Positions 24,480 through 32,970 of a stretch of DNA of 44,071 nucleotides are shown piece after piece; within the stretch, counting starts at the first letter, position 1; each line of letters starts with the position of its first letter. The stretch comes from Methylobacteriaceae bacterium (GTDB taxonomy: Bacteria > Pseudomonadota > Alphaproteobacteria > Rhizobiales > Beijerinckiaceae): NCBI GenBank assembly GCA_016793505.1, contig JAEULW010000047.1, forward strand, positions 1-44,071, written 5' to 3'. The notes under the pieces were generated by a model, which saw only the letters and a list, made by a program, of their open reading frames with translations, had not been told where the DNA came from and did no database searches. The translations under genes and the position numbers were made by a program.

Positions 24480-25652
24480 ATGGACTTCCTGCTCAGCGAC
24501 GAGCAGCGCATGCTGATCGACACTGTGCGCGGCTTCATCGCCACGGAACTCGCCCCGCTCGAGGAAGAGGTCGAGACGAACGGCGCGCTCTCGCCGGACA
24601 AGGCGCGCGCCATCCACGAGAAGGCCAGGGCGCTCGGCCTTTATGCGATGAACATTCCGGAGGAGCATGGCGGCGGCGGCCTCTGCGCCGTCGATCACAT
24701 GCTGGTCGAGGAGCAGTTCGGCCACACCACCGACATTCTGATCCGCCGCGCCTTCGGCAATGTCTACGAGATGCTGCTCGAGTGCCGCGGCGAGCAGGTC
24801 GAGCGCTGGCTGCGCCCCTGCGTGCGCGGCGAACGCGTCTGCTCGATCGCCATCACAGAGCCGGGCGCGGGCTCGGACGCAGCGGGCATCCGCACCCGCG
24901 CCCTGCGCGACGGCGCCGGCTGGCGCCTCACCGGGTCGAAGCATTTCATTTCGGACGGACTCGTTTCGGACTTCTTCCTCGTCACCGCCGTCACCGATCC
25001 CTCGGCGGGGGCGCGCGGCATCTCGATGTTCCTCGTCGACAAGGGCCTGCCCGGGTTCGCGATCGGCCGCGACCAGCCGATGATGGGTCTGCGCGGCACC
25101 AGCCATGTCGAACTGTCCTTCGACGAGACGCCGCTCGAGCCGGTCGCGCTGCTCGGGGCGGAGGGGCAGGGGCTGCGCCTCGCGCTGACGACGCTCGGCC
25201 GCGTCCGCCTCGCCCAGGTCGGCGCCCGCGCCGTCGGCAAGGCGACGCATGTCCTCGCACTGACCATCGACTACGCCCGCGAACGAAAGCAGTTCGGTCA
25301 GGCGCTCGGCGATTTTCAGATGGTGCAGCAGATGATCGCCGACTCGATCATCGAGGTGAACTGCGCGCGCCTGCTGCTGCTGCGCGCCGCCGCCGAACTC
25401 GACGCGGGACGCGACGGGCGCGATCTCATCGCCATGGTGAAAGTCAACGCCGCCGAGACGCTCGGCCGCGTCGTCGATCGCGCCGTGCAGATCTTCGGCG
25501 GCATGGGCTTTTGCAAGGATCTGCCGATCGAGCGCTATTATCGCGACGCGCGCATCTACCGCATCTTCGACGGCGCCTCCGAAATCCATCGCTTCACCAT
25601 CGCCCGCAACGCGATGAAGCAGGGCGCGGCGCTCTACGACATCGGCGCCTGA
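24480..25652 (+). CDS. Acyl-CoA dehydrogenase (first of three)
   Basis: A 390-residue FAD flavoprotein with the three-domain ACAD fold: N-terminal helical DFLLSDEQRMLIDTVRGF, the middle-domain signature ITEPGAGSDAAGIRTRA (about 124-140), KHFISDG, and a C-terminal segment QIFGGMGFCKDLPIERYYRDARIYRIFDGASEIH. At the usual catalytic-base position (Y-E-G-T-S) it reads F-D-G-A-S, so Asp replaces Glu, as in some ACAD10/11-like enzymes. It oxidises an acyl-CoA to the 2-enoyl-CoA and passes electrons to ETF. It follows tctA by 26 bp and is likely read from the transporter promoter. It converges on the hydantoinase-family gene. Confidence 0.92.
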   Translation: MDFLLSDEQRMLIDTVRGFIATELAPLEEEVETNGALSPDKARAIHEKARALGLYAMNIPEEHGGGGLCAVDHMLVEEQFGHTTDILIRRAFGNVYEMLLECRGEQVERWLRPCVRGERVCSIAITEPGAGSDAAGIRTRALRDGAGWRLTGSKHFISDGLVSDFFLVTAVTDPSAGARGISMFLVDKGLPGFAIGRDQPMMGLRGTSHVELSFDETPLEPVALLGAEGQGLRLALTTLGRVRLAQVGARAVGKATHVLALTIDYARERKQFGQALGDFQMVQQMIADSIIEVNCARLLLLRAAAELDAGRDGRDLIAMVKVNAAETLGRVVDRAVQIFGGMGFCKDLPIERYYRDARIYRIFDGASEIHRFTIARNAMKQGAALYDIGA

Positions 25653-25659
25653 GCGCGCC

Positions 25660-27036
25660 TCAGCCGACAGGCTTGCGCGCCAGATAGCGCCCCTCGCCGC
25701 GCGCCCCGCGGAAGACGCCGTCGACGACGGCGATCGCGCCGCGCCGGATCGTCGCCACCGGCCAGCCCGTCAGCTCCATGCCGGCGAACGGATTGTAGCC
25801 GATCGGCCCGAAATGGCTGTCGACCGTCATGCTGCGCCGCGTTTGCGGGTCGATGACGACGAGATCGGCGTCGGCGCCCGGCGCGATGGCGCCCTTCTGC
25901 GGGGCGAGGCCGAACAGCTTGGCCGTCTCGCCCGCCCACGCCTCGCAAAACCGCTCCAGCGTGAGGCGGCCGGAGGCGACGCCGAGCGTCCACAGCAGCG
26001 GCAACCGCGCCTCGACGCCCGGCATGCCGTTGGCGATCGTGTCGAACCGCGCCTTGCCGAGCGCCTTCGCCTCGGCGCTGTAGGAGGCGTCGTCCGACGT
26101 GACGATCGCCAGCGCGCCCTCGGCGAGGCCGGCCCAGATCATGTCCTGGTTGGCCTTGTCGCGCAGCGGCGGGCTGGCGACGAAGAGATGGCCGTCGACG
26201 CGATCATAAACCTCGTCGGTCAGCGCCAGATAATGCGTGCAGGTCTCAGCGCTGACCGACTGACCGCGCGCCCGGGCGGCCGCGACGAGCGCAACCGCCG
26301 GACCCGAATTGAGATGAAAGATGTGGATCGGACAATCAGCCTGCGCGCCGAACAGGATGGCGCGCTGCACCGCCTCGGTCTCCGAGATCGTCGGACGCGT
26401 CGCCGCATGAAAGCGCGGCGCGACGTCGCCGCGCGCCAGCGCCCGCGCGATCGCCGTGTCGATGATCGATGCATTCTCGGCGTGCAGGATGACGCCGCCG
26501 CCGGCGCGTCCCGCCGCGTGCATCAGTTCGAGCAGCGGCCCGTCCTCGAGCATCAGCTTCTCGGAGCGATAGATCGTGTAGACCTTGAAGGTCGAGGCGC
26601 CGCCGGCGACAAGCCCGTCGATCTCGGCGAGCGAGGCGTCATTCACGTCGGTGACGATGGGGTGAAGGCCATAGTCGCAGGCGACCTCGCCATCGGCTTT
26701 CGAGCGACGGAAGGCGAGCCCGTCGGCGATCGAGCGACCCTGCCGCTGCAGCGCGAAGTCGATGAAGGTCGTCACGCCCCCGCGCAGCGCCGCGACCGAG
26801 CCGGAAAAGAAATCATAGACGCTGCGCTGGCCCATGAAATTCATCAGGAAATGCACATGCGGATCGATGCCGCCCGGCAGCACGACGCGATCGCGCGCCT
26901 CGACGGTCTGTGCGCCGCGTCCTGCGCCGGGCGCGACGATGTCGAGGATCCGCCCGTCGCCGATCAACACATCGGCCGTCGCAGCGCCTTGCGGCGTGAC
27001 AACTGTTCCGTTGGCGACGACCAGATCGACGGCCAT
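25660..27036 (-). CDS. Dihydropyrimidinase/D-hydantoinase/allantoinase-family amidohydrolase
   Basis: A 458-residue cyclic-amide hydrolase with the binuclear metal site in place: His60 and His62 in DPHVH, Lys151 (carbamylated in the family) in TFKVYT, His185 in LHAEN, His241 in FHLNSG and Asp315 in TSDDAS. It opens cyclic amide rings such as hydantoins, dihydropyrimidines, allantoin or imides by hydrolysis. The substrate-gating loops differ from well-known D-hydantoinases, so specificity is open. It is the last gene of a minus-strand operon with acyl-CoA dehydrogenases and a crotonase, an unusual partner set. An M20 amidohydrolase at 41605-42849 could remove the resulting carbamoyl or amide group. 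Confidence 0.92.
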   Translation of the reverse strand: MAVDLVVANGTVVTPQGAATADVLIGDGRILDIVAPGAGRGAQTVEARDRVVLPGGIDPHVHFLMNFMGQRSVYDFFSGSVAALRGGVTTFIDFALQRQGRSIADGLAFRRSKADGEVACDYGLHPIVTDVNDASLAEIDGLVAGGASTFKVYTIYRSEKLMLEDGPLLELMHAAGRAGGGVILHAENASIIDTAIARALARGDVAPRFHAATRPTISETEAVQRAILFGAQADCPIHIFHLNSGPAVALVAAARARGQSVSAETCTHYLALTDEVYDRVDGHLFVASPPLRDKANQDMIWAGLAEGALAIVTSDDASYSAEAKALGKARFDTIANGMPGVEARLPLLWTLGVASGRLTLERFCEAWAGETAKLFGLAPQKGAIAPGADADLVVIDPQTRRSMTVDSHFGPIGYNPFAGMELTGWPVATIRRGAIAVVDGVFRGARGEGRYLARKPVG

Positions 27037-27051
27037 GGCGGACTCCGGACT

Positions 27052-28194
27052 TTACCGCAGCAGTTCGCGCGAGATGACGATGCGCAGGATTTCCGACGTG
27101 CCGCCGCCGATCTCCGCGAGCTTGGAATCGCGATAGTGACGCTGCATGTCGTATTCCATGAGATAGCCCCATCCGCCCATGATGCGCATGCCGTTGAGCG
27201 CGGCGCGGACATAGGTTTCGGACGAGGCGAGATTGGCCATCGCGCTCTGCTTGTTGTTCGGCACGCCGCGGTCGACGAGATTGGCGCTGCGCCAAAGCAT
27301 CAGCCGCGCCGCGTCGATCTCCATGTCCATGTCGGCGAGTTTCTGGCGGATCAGCTGGAAATCGGCGATCTTCTGGCCGAACTGCTCGCGCTGCTTGGCG
27401 TAGGCGATCGCCTTGTCGAGGCAGGATTGCGCCGCCCCGACATTCACCGCCGACAGGCAGCACCGCTCGTAATCGAGCGTCTTCAGCACGTTGCGCCAGC
27501 CCTTGTTGACCGCGCCGACGATCGCGTCCGCCGGCAGGCGCACGTCGGTGAGAAAGATTTCGTTGAGATCCATCGGTTTCAGGCCCAGCTTCTTCAACCG
27601 GCGGATGTCGACGCCCGGCGTCTTCGCGTCGAGCAGGAACATGGTGATGCCGTCATGCTTGGGCGCCTGCGCGTCGCTGCGCGCCATCATCAGGATGTAG
27701 TCGGCGATCTGCGCGCAGGAGCAGAACATCTTCTGCCCGTTGATGACCCATTCATCGCCCTCGCGGACGGCGCGGGTGCGCAGCGAGGCGGCGTCCGAGC
27801 CGGAATTGGGCTCCGACAGCGAGAAGGCGAAGCGCAATTCGCCGCGCGCCAGTTTGGGCAGCAGCGCCTTTTTCTGCGCCTCCGTGCCGAAGTGCTGCAA
27901 CGCGTCGGCGGCGATGATGATCGAGGTGTAATAGATGTTCGCCGCCGCCTCGAAATGCCAGGCGAGCTCCTCGAGGAAGACGCAGATGTCAGCGCAGCTG
28001 CCGCCCGATCCGCCATACTCCTCGGCGATCGGCAGGCCGAGCCAGCCGCCGGCGGCGAGCTTTTCGAACAGTTCGCGCGGATAACGCTCTTCCTCGTCGC
28101 AGGCCCGCACATACTCCGGCTTGCATTCGGCGAGGAGCAAGGCGCGCAGCTGGTCGCGCATCGCCTTCTGGTCGTCGGTCAGTTCGAAGTTCAT
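27052..28194 (-). CDS. Acyl-CoA dehydrogenase (second; isovaleryl/long-chain-type base)
   Basis: A 380-residue ACAD. Signature FSLSEPNSGSDAASLRTRA (about 124-142) and the C-terminal MRIMGGWGYLMEYDMQRHYRDSKLAEIGGGTSEIL are seen. The usual Y-E-G-T base position is a glycine (I-G-G-G-T-S-E-I). Instead Glu243 in TLDYERCCLS occupies the place used by isovaleryl-CoA and long-chain dehydrogenases, so the enzyme should be active with that geometry, which favours branched or bulky acyl groups. ATG 28194 is chosen: the enoyl-CoA hydratase gene ends at 28199, 4 bp upstream. An in-frame extension to 28254 would overlap that gene and lacks ACAD similarity. Confidence 0.93.
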   Translation of the reverse strand: MNFELTDDQKAMRDQLRALLLAECKPEYVRACDEEERYPRELFEKLAAGGWLGLPIAEEYGGSGGSCADICVFLEELAWHFEAAANIYYTSIIIAADALQHFGTEAQKKALLPKLARGELRFAFSLSEPNSGSDAASLRTRAVREGDEWVINGQKMFCSCAQIADYILMMARSDAQAPKHDGITMFLLDAKTPGVDIRRLKKLGLKPMDLNEIFLTDVRLPADAIVGAVNKGWRNVLKTLDYERCCLSAVNVGAAQSCLDKAIAYAKQREQFGQKIADFQLIRQKLADMDMEIDAARLMLWRSANLVDRGVPNNKQSAMANLASSETYVRAALNGMRIMGGWGYLMEYDMQRHYRDSKLAEIGGGTSEILRIVISRELLR

Positions 28195-28198
28195 GGCC

Positions 28199-28984
28199 TC
28201 ACTCCCCGCGCCAGCGCGGCGGGCGCTTCTCTGCGAAGGCGCGCGCGCCTTCATGATAGTCGCTGGAGGCGCGGGCGCGCAGATGCAGCGGCCGACGCTC
28301 CTCCTTGATGATTCGGAACGCCTCTTCGTCGCTCTTCGTCTCCAGCGCGCGCGTCAGATCGAGATAGGCGGCGACGGCGAGCGGCGCGGCGGCGACGATC
28401 TGCTGCGCCATGTCGCGCGCGGTCTGCATCAGCGCCTCGCGCGCCACGATGCGGTTGACGAAGCCGAGACGCAGCCCTTCCTCCGCCGTCAGCCGTCGTC
28501 CGGTGAGGAACAGATCATGCGCGACGTTGAGCGGCAGCTTGCGTTGCGCCCGCCACAGCCCGCCCGCCTCCGGCACGAAGCCGCGATGCAACTCGGGCAA
28601 GCCGAATTCGGCATGCGGCGCGGCGATCACCAGCGGCGCCATCAGCGCCAGTTCGAAGCCGCCGCCGACGGCAAGCCCGTTCACCGCGCAGATGAAGGGC
28701 TTTGTGAGATCGAAGCGCCGCAGCCCCATGAAGCCGCGCGGCCCGAAATCCTCGCTGTCGCCGCCCGAGGCGACGGACTTCAGATCCCATCCGCCCGAGA
28801 AGATGCGGTCGCCCGTCGCCGTGACGATGGCGCAGCGCAGAGTCTTGTCCGTCTCGAGCCGCGTGAAGGCGGCGTCGAGATCGAAACTCGCCTGCCGGTC
28901 GAAGGCGTGGGCCGGCGGGTGGTCGAAGGTGATCTCGAGGATGGGCCCGTTCGCCTCGACGCGGATGCGGGAGGTGGCGCTCAT
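28199..28984 (-). CDS. Crotonase/enoyl-CoA hydratase, carnitinyl-CoA dehydratase (CaiD)-like
   Basis: A 261-residue crotonase. The oxyanion-hole segments IFSGGWDLKS (61-70) and NGLAVGGGFELAL, catalytic Glu111 and Glu131 (GLPELHRG), and the C-terminal GARAFAEKRPPRWRG closely follow the pattern of CaiD, the carnitinyl/crotonobetainyl-CoA hydratase. It hydrates a 2-enoyl-CoA to a 3-hydroxyacyl-CoA, or the reverse. The neighbours are two acyl-CoA dehydrogenases on the same strand, consistent with consecutive oxidation and hydration steps. The substrate is unknown; the CaiD resemblance hints at a short, polar or charged acyl chain. Confidence 0.9.
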   Translation of the reverse strand: MSATSRIRVEANGPILEITFDHPPAHAFDRQASFDLDAAFTRLETDKTLRCAIVTATGDRIFSGGWDLKSVASGGDSEDFGPRGFMGLRRFDLTKPFICAVNGLAVGGGFELALMAPLVIAAPHAEFGLPELHRGFVPEAGGLWRAQRKLPLNVAHDLFLTGRRLTAEEGLRLGFVNRIVAREALMQTARDMAQQIVAAAPLAVAAYLDLTRALETKSDEEAFRIIKEERRPLHLRARASSDYHEGARAFAEKRPPRWRGE

Positions 28985-29010
28985 GGCTGCTTCGTCAAGC
29001 GCCTGCTCGC

Positions 29011-29040
29011 GGCGTCAAGCCCGGCCATGACGATGTCGGT
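29011..29040. repeat. Possible remnant of a REP-like palindromic repeat
   Basis: Within the 67-bp gap between two genes, the minus strand reads GTCATGGCCGGGCTTGACG. It resembles the first half of the dispersed 'GTCATGGCCGGGCTTGTCCCGGCC' element common in Hyphomicrobiales genomes. The second half is missing or degenerate. Recognition is from memory of the repeat family. Confidence 0.35.
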
Positions 29041-29051
29041 GCGAAGCCGCC

Positions 29052-30227
29052 TCATCCGCGAAACTCCCGCAGCACGTCCTTCGAGATGATGTCGCGATGA
29101 ATTTCCGACGTTCCTTCCCAGATGCGCTCGACGCGCGCGTCGCGCCAGAAGCGCTCGAGCGGCATGTCGCGCGTCAGACCCATGCCGCCGAACATCTGCA
29201 ACGCCTCGTCGGTGACGCGGCCCGCCATCTCCGAGCCGAACAGATTGACCTGCGAGGCCTCGCGCTGGGTGATCGTTCCGGCGTCCATCTTCGCCGCCGC
29301 GTCCGCCACCATCAGCCGCGTCGCATGAATGTTCATCGCCATGTCGGCGAGCTTGAAGGCGGTTCCCTGGAAGGCGCCGATCGCCTGGCCGAAGGCCTTG
29401 CGCTGGTTGGCGTATCGCGCCGCCATTTCCATCGCCCGCTCGGCGAGGCCGACGCAATTGGCCGCCAGCATCACACGGCCGGAAAAGATCCAGTTCTTGG
29501 CGAGCGCGAAGCCGCCGCCCTCCACGCCCAGCACATTGCGCGCCGGCACGCGCACATTGTCATAGGCGATGATGCAGGACTTCATGCCGCGATTGGAGAC
29601 GATGTCGAGCGGCGTGACGCTCACCCCTTTCGTCGCCTTGTCGACGAGGATCGCGGTGATGCGCTTCTGCGGCCCCTTTGGCGTCTCGTCGACGCCGGTG
29701 ACGCAAAAGGTGATGATGTAGTCGGCGCGCAGCGCCATGGTGATGAACTGCTTGACGCCGTCGATGACGTAGTCGTCGCCGTCGCGGCGCGCCCGCGTGA
29801 CGATCGCCCGCGCGTCTGATCCTGCGCCGGGTTCGGTCAGCGCGAAGCACTCCCAGCGTTCGCCGCGGATCGTCGGCTTCAGATAAGTCTCGATCTGGTC
29901 GCCGGCGCAGCCCTTGAGGATCGGCGCCGGGCGATTGCAGATCGACGACAGGGCGCGCGACACGCGGCCGAACTCGATCTCGGCGACGGCGCGATGGCGC
30001 GCGTCGAGCCCGCCGCCGCCATGCTCGGCCGGCATGTTGAGCGCATACCAGCCGGCGCGGATCGCCTTCTGCTGGATGTCGCGGAACAGGTCGTCCGGCA
30101 CGCTGTCGCGCGCCTCGATCGTCGCCTCGTGGGGCGCGAGCTCGGCGGCCACGAAGGCGCGGAGACCCTCGGCGATGAGGCGCTGTTCGTCGGTCGCTGC
30201 AAGGTCGGTGCGCGGGTCTGGCGTCAA
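29052..30227 (-). CDS. Acyl-CoA dehydrogenase (third; canonical catalytic Glu)
   Basis: A 391-residue ACAD with ALTEPGAGSDARAIVTRA, VKQFITMALRADYI and the C-terminal QMFGGMGLTRDMPLERFWRDARVERIWEGTSEIH, where Glu in WEGTS is the canonical base of medium/short-chain dehydrogenases. It introduces a 2,3 double bond into an acyl-CoA with FAD. No in-frame ATG exists at the N-terminus. I use TTG 30227, giving MTPDPRTDLAATDEQRL; a second TTG at 30287 would add 20 residues but would run over the palindrome at 30244-30256. It is the first gene of the minus-strand operon and divergent from the MaoC hydratase gene. Confidence 0.9.
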   Translation of the reverse strand: MTPDPRTDLAATDEQRLIAEGLRAFVAAELAPHEATIEARDSVPDDLFRDIQQKAIRAGWYALNMPAEHGGGGLDARHRAVAEIEFGRVSRALSSICNRPAPILKGCAGDQIETYLKPTIRGERWECFALTEPGAGSDARAIVTRARRDGDDYVIDGVKQFITMALRADYIITFCVTGVDETPKGPQKRITAILVDKATKGVSVTPLDIVSNRGMKSCIIAYDNVRVPARNVLGVEGGGFALAKNWIFSGRVMLAANCVGLAERAMEMAARYANQRKAFGQAIGAFQGTAFKLADMAMNIHATRLMVADAAAKMDAGTITQREASQVNLFGSEMAGRVTDEALQMFGGMGLTRDMPLERFWRDARVERIWEGTSEIHRDIISKDVLREFRG

Positions 30228-30241
30228 GGGCGTTTCATTTG

Positions 30242-30257
30242 CAAAAACGGCGTTTTG
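30242..30257. promoter_or_regulatory. Palindrome between divergent acyl-CoA dehydrogenase and MaoC genes
   Basis: CAAAA-N6-TTTTG at 30242-30257 contains the perfect 13-bp palindrome AAAACG-G-CGTTTT (30244-30256). It stands out in an otherwise GC-rich divergent promoter region and is a candidate operator. A similar CAAAA-N8-TTTTG dyad lies at 40616-40633. Confidence 0.45.
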
Positions 30258-30352
30258 TAGGCTGGCGCGGAGCCCCGCGCGAGTCAACCGAGTCGAATGC
30301 AGATCAGCCTTCTCGTTTTACTATGTGAGACGCTGTTGCAAGGAGTCGTCCG

Positions 30353-31237
30353 GTGCGTCATCCTTGCCCTTGTCCGGTCCGGGGAAGGCGCGTGCCGCTC
30401 GATGCCCAAAATTTGAGCCGTCTGCAGCTGTCGCGGCGCGGCGCGTCGGTCGATCCGCGGGAGGTCATGCTCTATGCGTTGGCGATCGGCGCCGGCCAGA
30501 CGGGCGAGGCCGCCGATCTTCCCTTCGTCTATGAGAGCGGTCTCGTCGTTGCGCCGAGCTTCGCCGTCACGCTCGCCTTTGACGATTCCTGGATCGACGG
30601 CGCCGGGATCGATCTGGCGCAGGTGCTGCATGGCGGGCTCGACGTCGCCTTCGACGCGCCGCTCGCGCCATCTGGGGACGTGGAGATCGCCCCGGCCATC
30701 GTCGGCCTCGACGACAAAGGCCCCGGCAAAGGCGCGATCATCTTGCAGGAGACGCGGATCGCCCAGAATGGCGCGCTGCGCGCCGTCGTCACGTCGAGCC
30801 TGTTCGTGCGCGGCGGCGGCGGCTTCGGCGGCTCGACCGGCCGTCCGGCGCAGCTGTTCCGCACGCCGGACCGGCCGCCTGACGCCATGCGCGAAATCGC
30901 CACAGCCGCCAATCAGGCGCTGCTCTTTCGCCTGCTCGGCGATCGCAATCCGTTGCATGTCGATCCCGCCGCCGCCCGCGCCGCCGGATTCGACCGGCCG
31001 ATCCTGCATGGCGCCTGCACTTTCGGCGTCGCCTGCCTGGCCGTGTTGCGCGAGGTCTGCGGCCTCGATCCGGCGCGGCTGAAGCGCGTTGCGGCGCGTT
31101 TCGCCGGCGTCGTCTATCCGGGCGAGACGCTGCTCTTTTCCTTCTGGCGCGAGGGCGCGACGCTCGCCTTCCGCGCGCAGACGCGCGAACGCGCCGCGCC
31201 CGCGCTCGAGGGCGGGCTGGCCGAATTTTCATCCTGA
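30353..31237 (+). CDS. MaoC-like enoyl-CoA hydratase 2 (double hot-dog)
   Basis: A 294-residue protein with two hot-dog modules. The C-terminal one holds the hydratase-2 motif LLGDRNPLHVDPAAARAAGF (catalytic Asp and His), followed by RPILHGACTFG. This is the arrangement of the peroxisomal/bacterial (R)-specific 2-enoyl-CoA hydratases. It hydrates 2-enoyl-CoA to (R)-3-hydroxyacyl-CoA, complementary to the crotonase on the other strand. Start GTG 30353 has AAGGAG 7 nt upstream. GTG 30392, with GGGGAAGG upstream, would give the family-typical MPLDAQ N-terminus and is equally possible. The SDR gene follows 8 bp downstream. Confidence 0.9.
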   Translation: MRHPCPCPVRGRRVPLDAQNLSRLQLSRRGASVDPREVMLYALAIGAGQTGEAADLPFVYESGLVVAPSFAVTLAFDDSWIDGAGIDLAQVLHGGLDVAFDAPLAPSGDVEIAPAIVGLDDKGPGKGAIILQETRIAQNGALRAVVTSSLFVRGGGGFGGSTGRPAQLFRTPDRPPDAMREIATAANQALLFRLLGDRNPLHVDPAAARAAGFDRPILHGACTFGVACLAVLREVCGLDPARLKRVAARFAGVVYPGETLLFSFWREGATLAFRAQTRERAAPALEGGLAEFSS

Positions 31238-31245
31238 GGCGGGAC

Positions 31246-32019
31246 ATGAAGGACTGGTCCAACACCTGCGCCATCGTCACGGCGGGCGCCGCCGGCATCG
31301 GCCTCGAGATCGCGCGCGCGCTGCGCGGCGCCGGCGCGCGCCTTGCCATCTGTGATGTCGACGAGGCCGCGCTCGCCGCGGCCCGCGCCGCGCTGCCCGG
31401 CGTCTTCGCCGCGCCCTGCGACGTCGCCGACCCGGATCAGGCCTCGCGCTTCGTCGACGAGGCGGCGCGCGCCATGGGCGGGCTCGACATTCTCGTCAAC
31501 AATGCCGGCATTGCAGGCCCCGCCGCGCCGCTCGAGGAGATCGCGGTCGAGGACTGGCGGCGCACGATGCGCGTCAATGTCGACGGCCAGTTCTTCATCG
31601 CCCGCGCCGCCATCCCGCATCTGAAAAAGCGCGGCGGCGGCGCCATCGTCTGCATGGCCTCGGTCGCCGGCAAATACGCGTTTCCCCTGCGCACGCCCTA
31701 CGCCGCCTCGAAGGCGGCGGTGATTTCGCTCGCCCGCAGCCTGTCGGTCGAGCTCGGCCCGCACAGGATCCGCGTCAACGCCATCGCCCCCGGCGTCGTC
31801 GCCGGCGACCGCATCCGCCGCGTCTTCACCGATCGGGCGAAAACGCGCGGTATTTCCTACGACGAGATGCAGGCGATCGCGCTGCGCGCCGTGTCGCTGA
31901 AGACCATGGTCGAGCCGCAGGAGATCGCCGATCTCGTGATGTATCTGTGCGGCCCCTCCGGCCGCGCCATCACCGGCCAGGTCATGTCGATCTGCGGCGG
32001 CCTCGAATATACGGAGTGA
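31246..32019 (+). CDS. SDR family oxidoreductase, probable 3-hydroxyacyl dehydrogenase
   Basis: A 257-residue classical SDR: cofactor motif TAGAAGIG at 12-19, Asp37 (CDVD) favouring NAD, NNAG at 85-88, catalytic Ser139, Tyr152 and Lys156 (PYAASK). It lies between a MaoC hydratase and a beta-keto acid cleavage enzyme, so oxidation of a 3-hydroxy acid or 3-hydroxyacyl-CoA to the 3-keto form is the likely step. It ends in CGGLEYTE, normal for the family. The preceding gene is 8 bp away and the next gene 8 bp downstream, so they form one transcript. Confidence 0.91.
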   Translation: MKDWSNTCAIVTAGAAGIGLEIARALRGAGARLAICDVDEAALAAARAALPGVFAAPCDVADPDQASRFVDEAARAMGGLDILVNNAGIAGPAAPLEEIAVEDWRRTMRVNVDGQFFIARAAIPHLKKRGGGAIVCMASVAGKYAFPLRTPYAASKAAVISLARSLSVELGPHRIRVNAIAPGVVAGDRIRRVFTDRAKTRGISYDEMQAIALRAVSLKTMVEPQEIADLVMYLCGPSGRAITGQVMSICGGLEYTE

Positions 32020-32027
32020 CGCGCGTC

Positions 32028-32963
32028 ATGGCGAAGGCCTCGAAAGTCATCATCACCTGCGCGGTGACCGGCGCGACGCACACGCCCACCATGTCGCCGC
32101 ATCTGCCCGTCACGCCCGATGCGATCATCGATCAGGCGGCACAGGCGGCCGAGGCCGGCGCGGCCATCCTGCATCTGCATGCGCGCGACCCCGAAACCCG
32201 CCGCCCGACGGGTGATCTCGATGTCTGGATGCGCATCCTCAAGACGCTGAAGCAGCGCACCGGCGCCGTGCTCAACATGACGACCGGCGGCTCGACCTTC
32301 ATGTCGATCGAGGAGCGTCTGCGCCCGCCGCTCACGGCTGCGCCGGAGCTGACCTCCTGCAACATGGGCTCGATGAATTTCGGCGCCTATATGATGAAGG
32401 ACAAATACAAGGGCCAGTGGAAATACGACTGGGAGGAGGACTGGCTCGAGGCCAGCCGCGGCGCGATCTTCCGCAACACCTTCGCCGACATCGAGACCAT
32501 TCTCGACAAGCTCGGCGCGCTCGGCACGCGCTTCGAGTTCGAATGCTACGATGTCGGACACCTCTACAATCTGGCGCATTTCGTCGATCGCGGCCTCGTT
32601 CGCCTGCCGATGTTCGTGCAGCTGATCTTCGGCACGCTCGGCGGCATCGGCGCCGATCCGGAAAATCTCGTCTTCATGAAGAAGACCGCCGACAAACTGT
32701 TCGGCGACAAGTATCGCTGGTCGGTGCTTGCCGGCGGGCGCCACCAGATGAACATGGCGACCATGGCCGCCACCATGGGCGGCAATGTCCGCGTCGGCCT
32801 CGAGGATTCGCTTTACGCCGGCAAGGGCCGGCTCGCGACGTCGAACGCCGAACAGGTGCGCATGATCCGGGGCATTCTCGAAAGCCTCTCGCTGGAGATC
32901 GCCACGCCCGACGAGGCGCGCGAGATGCTCGGCCTGAAAGGCGCCGGCGCCGTTGCGTTCTGA
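32028..32963 (+). CDS. Beta-keto acid cleavage enzyme (BKACE, DUF849/Kce family)
   Basis: A 311-residue Zn-dependent TIM-barrel enzyme. ITCAVTGA at the N-terminus, the zinc-binding His49 and His51 in LHLHARD, NMTTGGS and the C-terminal GLEDSLYAGKG match the family. BKACEs transfer an acetyl-CoA-derived unit: beta-keto acid plus acetyl-CoA gives acetoacetate plus a shortened acyl-CoA. Known substrates include 3-keto-5-aminohexanoate and dehydrocarnitine. Following an SDR, it would cleave the beta-keto acid made there. The pocket-forming residues around ATHTPTMSPH differ from the lysine-pathway enzyme, so the substrate is open. Confidence 0.92.
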   Translation: MAKASKVIITCAVTGATHTPTMSPHLPVTPDAIIDQAAQAAEAGAAILHLHARDPETRRPTGDLDVWMRILKTLKQRTGAVLNMTTGGSTFMSIEERLRPPLTAAPELTSCNMGSMNFGAYMMKDKYKGQWKYDWEEDWLEASRGAIFRNTFADIETILDKLGALGTRFEFECYDVGHLYNLAHFVDRGLVRLPMFVQLIFGTLGGIGADPENLVFMKKTADKLFGDKYRWSVLAGGRHQMNMATMAATMGGNVRVGLEDSLYAGKGRLATSNAEQVRMIRGILESLSLEIATPDEAREMLGLKGAGAVAF

Positions 32964-32970
32964 CGCCGGC

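Noticed and set aside
25813..28308. 831-codon plus-strand open frame opposite the hydantoinase and acyl-CoA dehydrogenase genes
   Set aside because: It spans two complete genes on the other strand and their junction, with no motif of its own. It reflects the scarcity of stop codons in GC-rich DNA.
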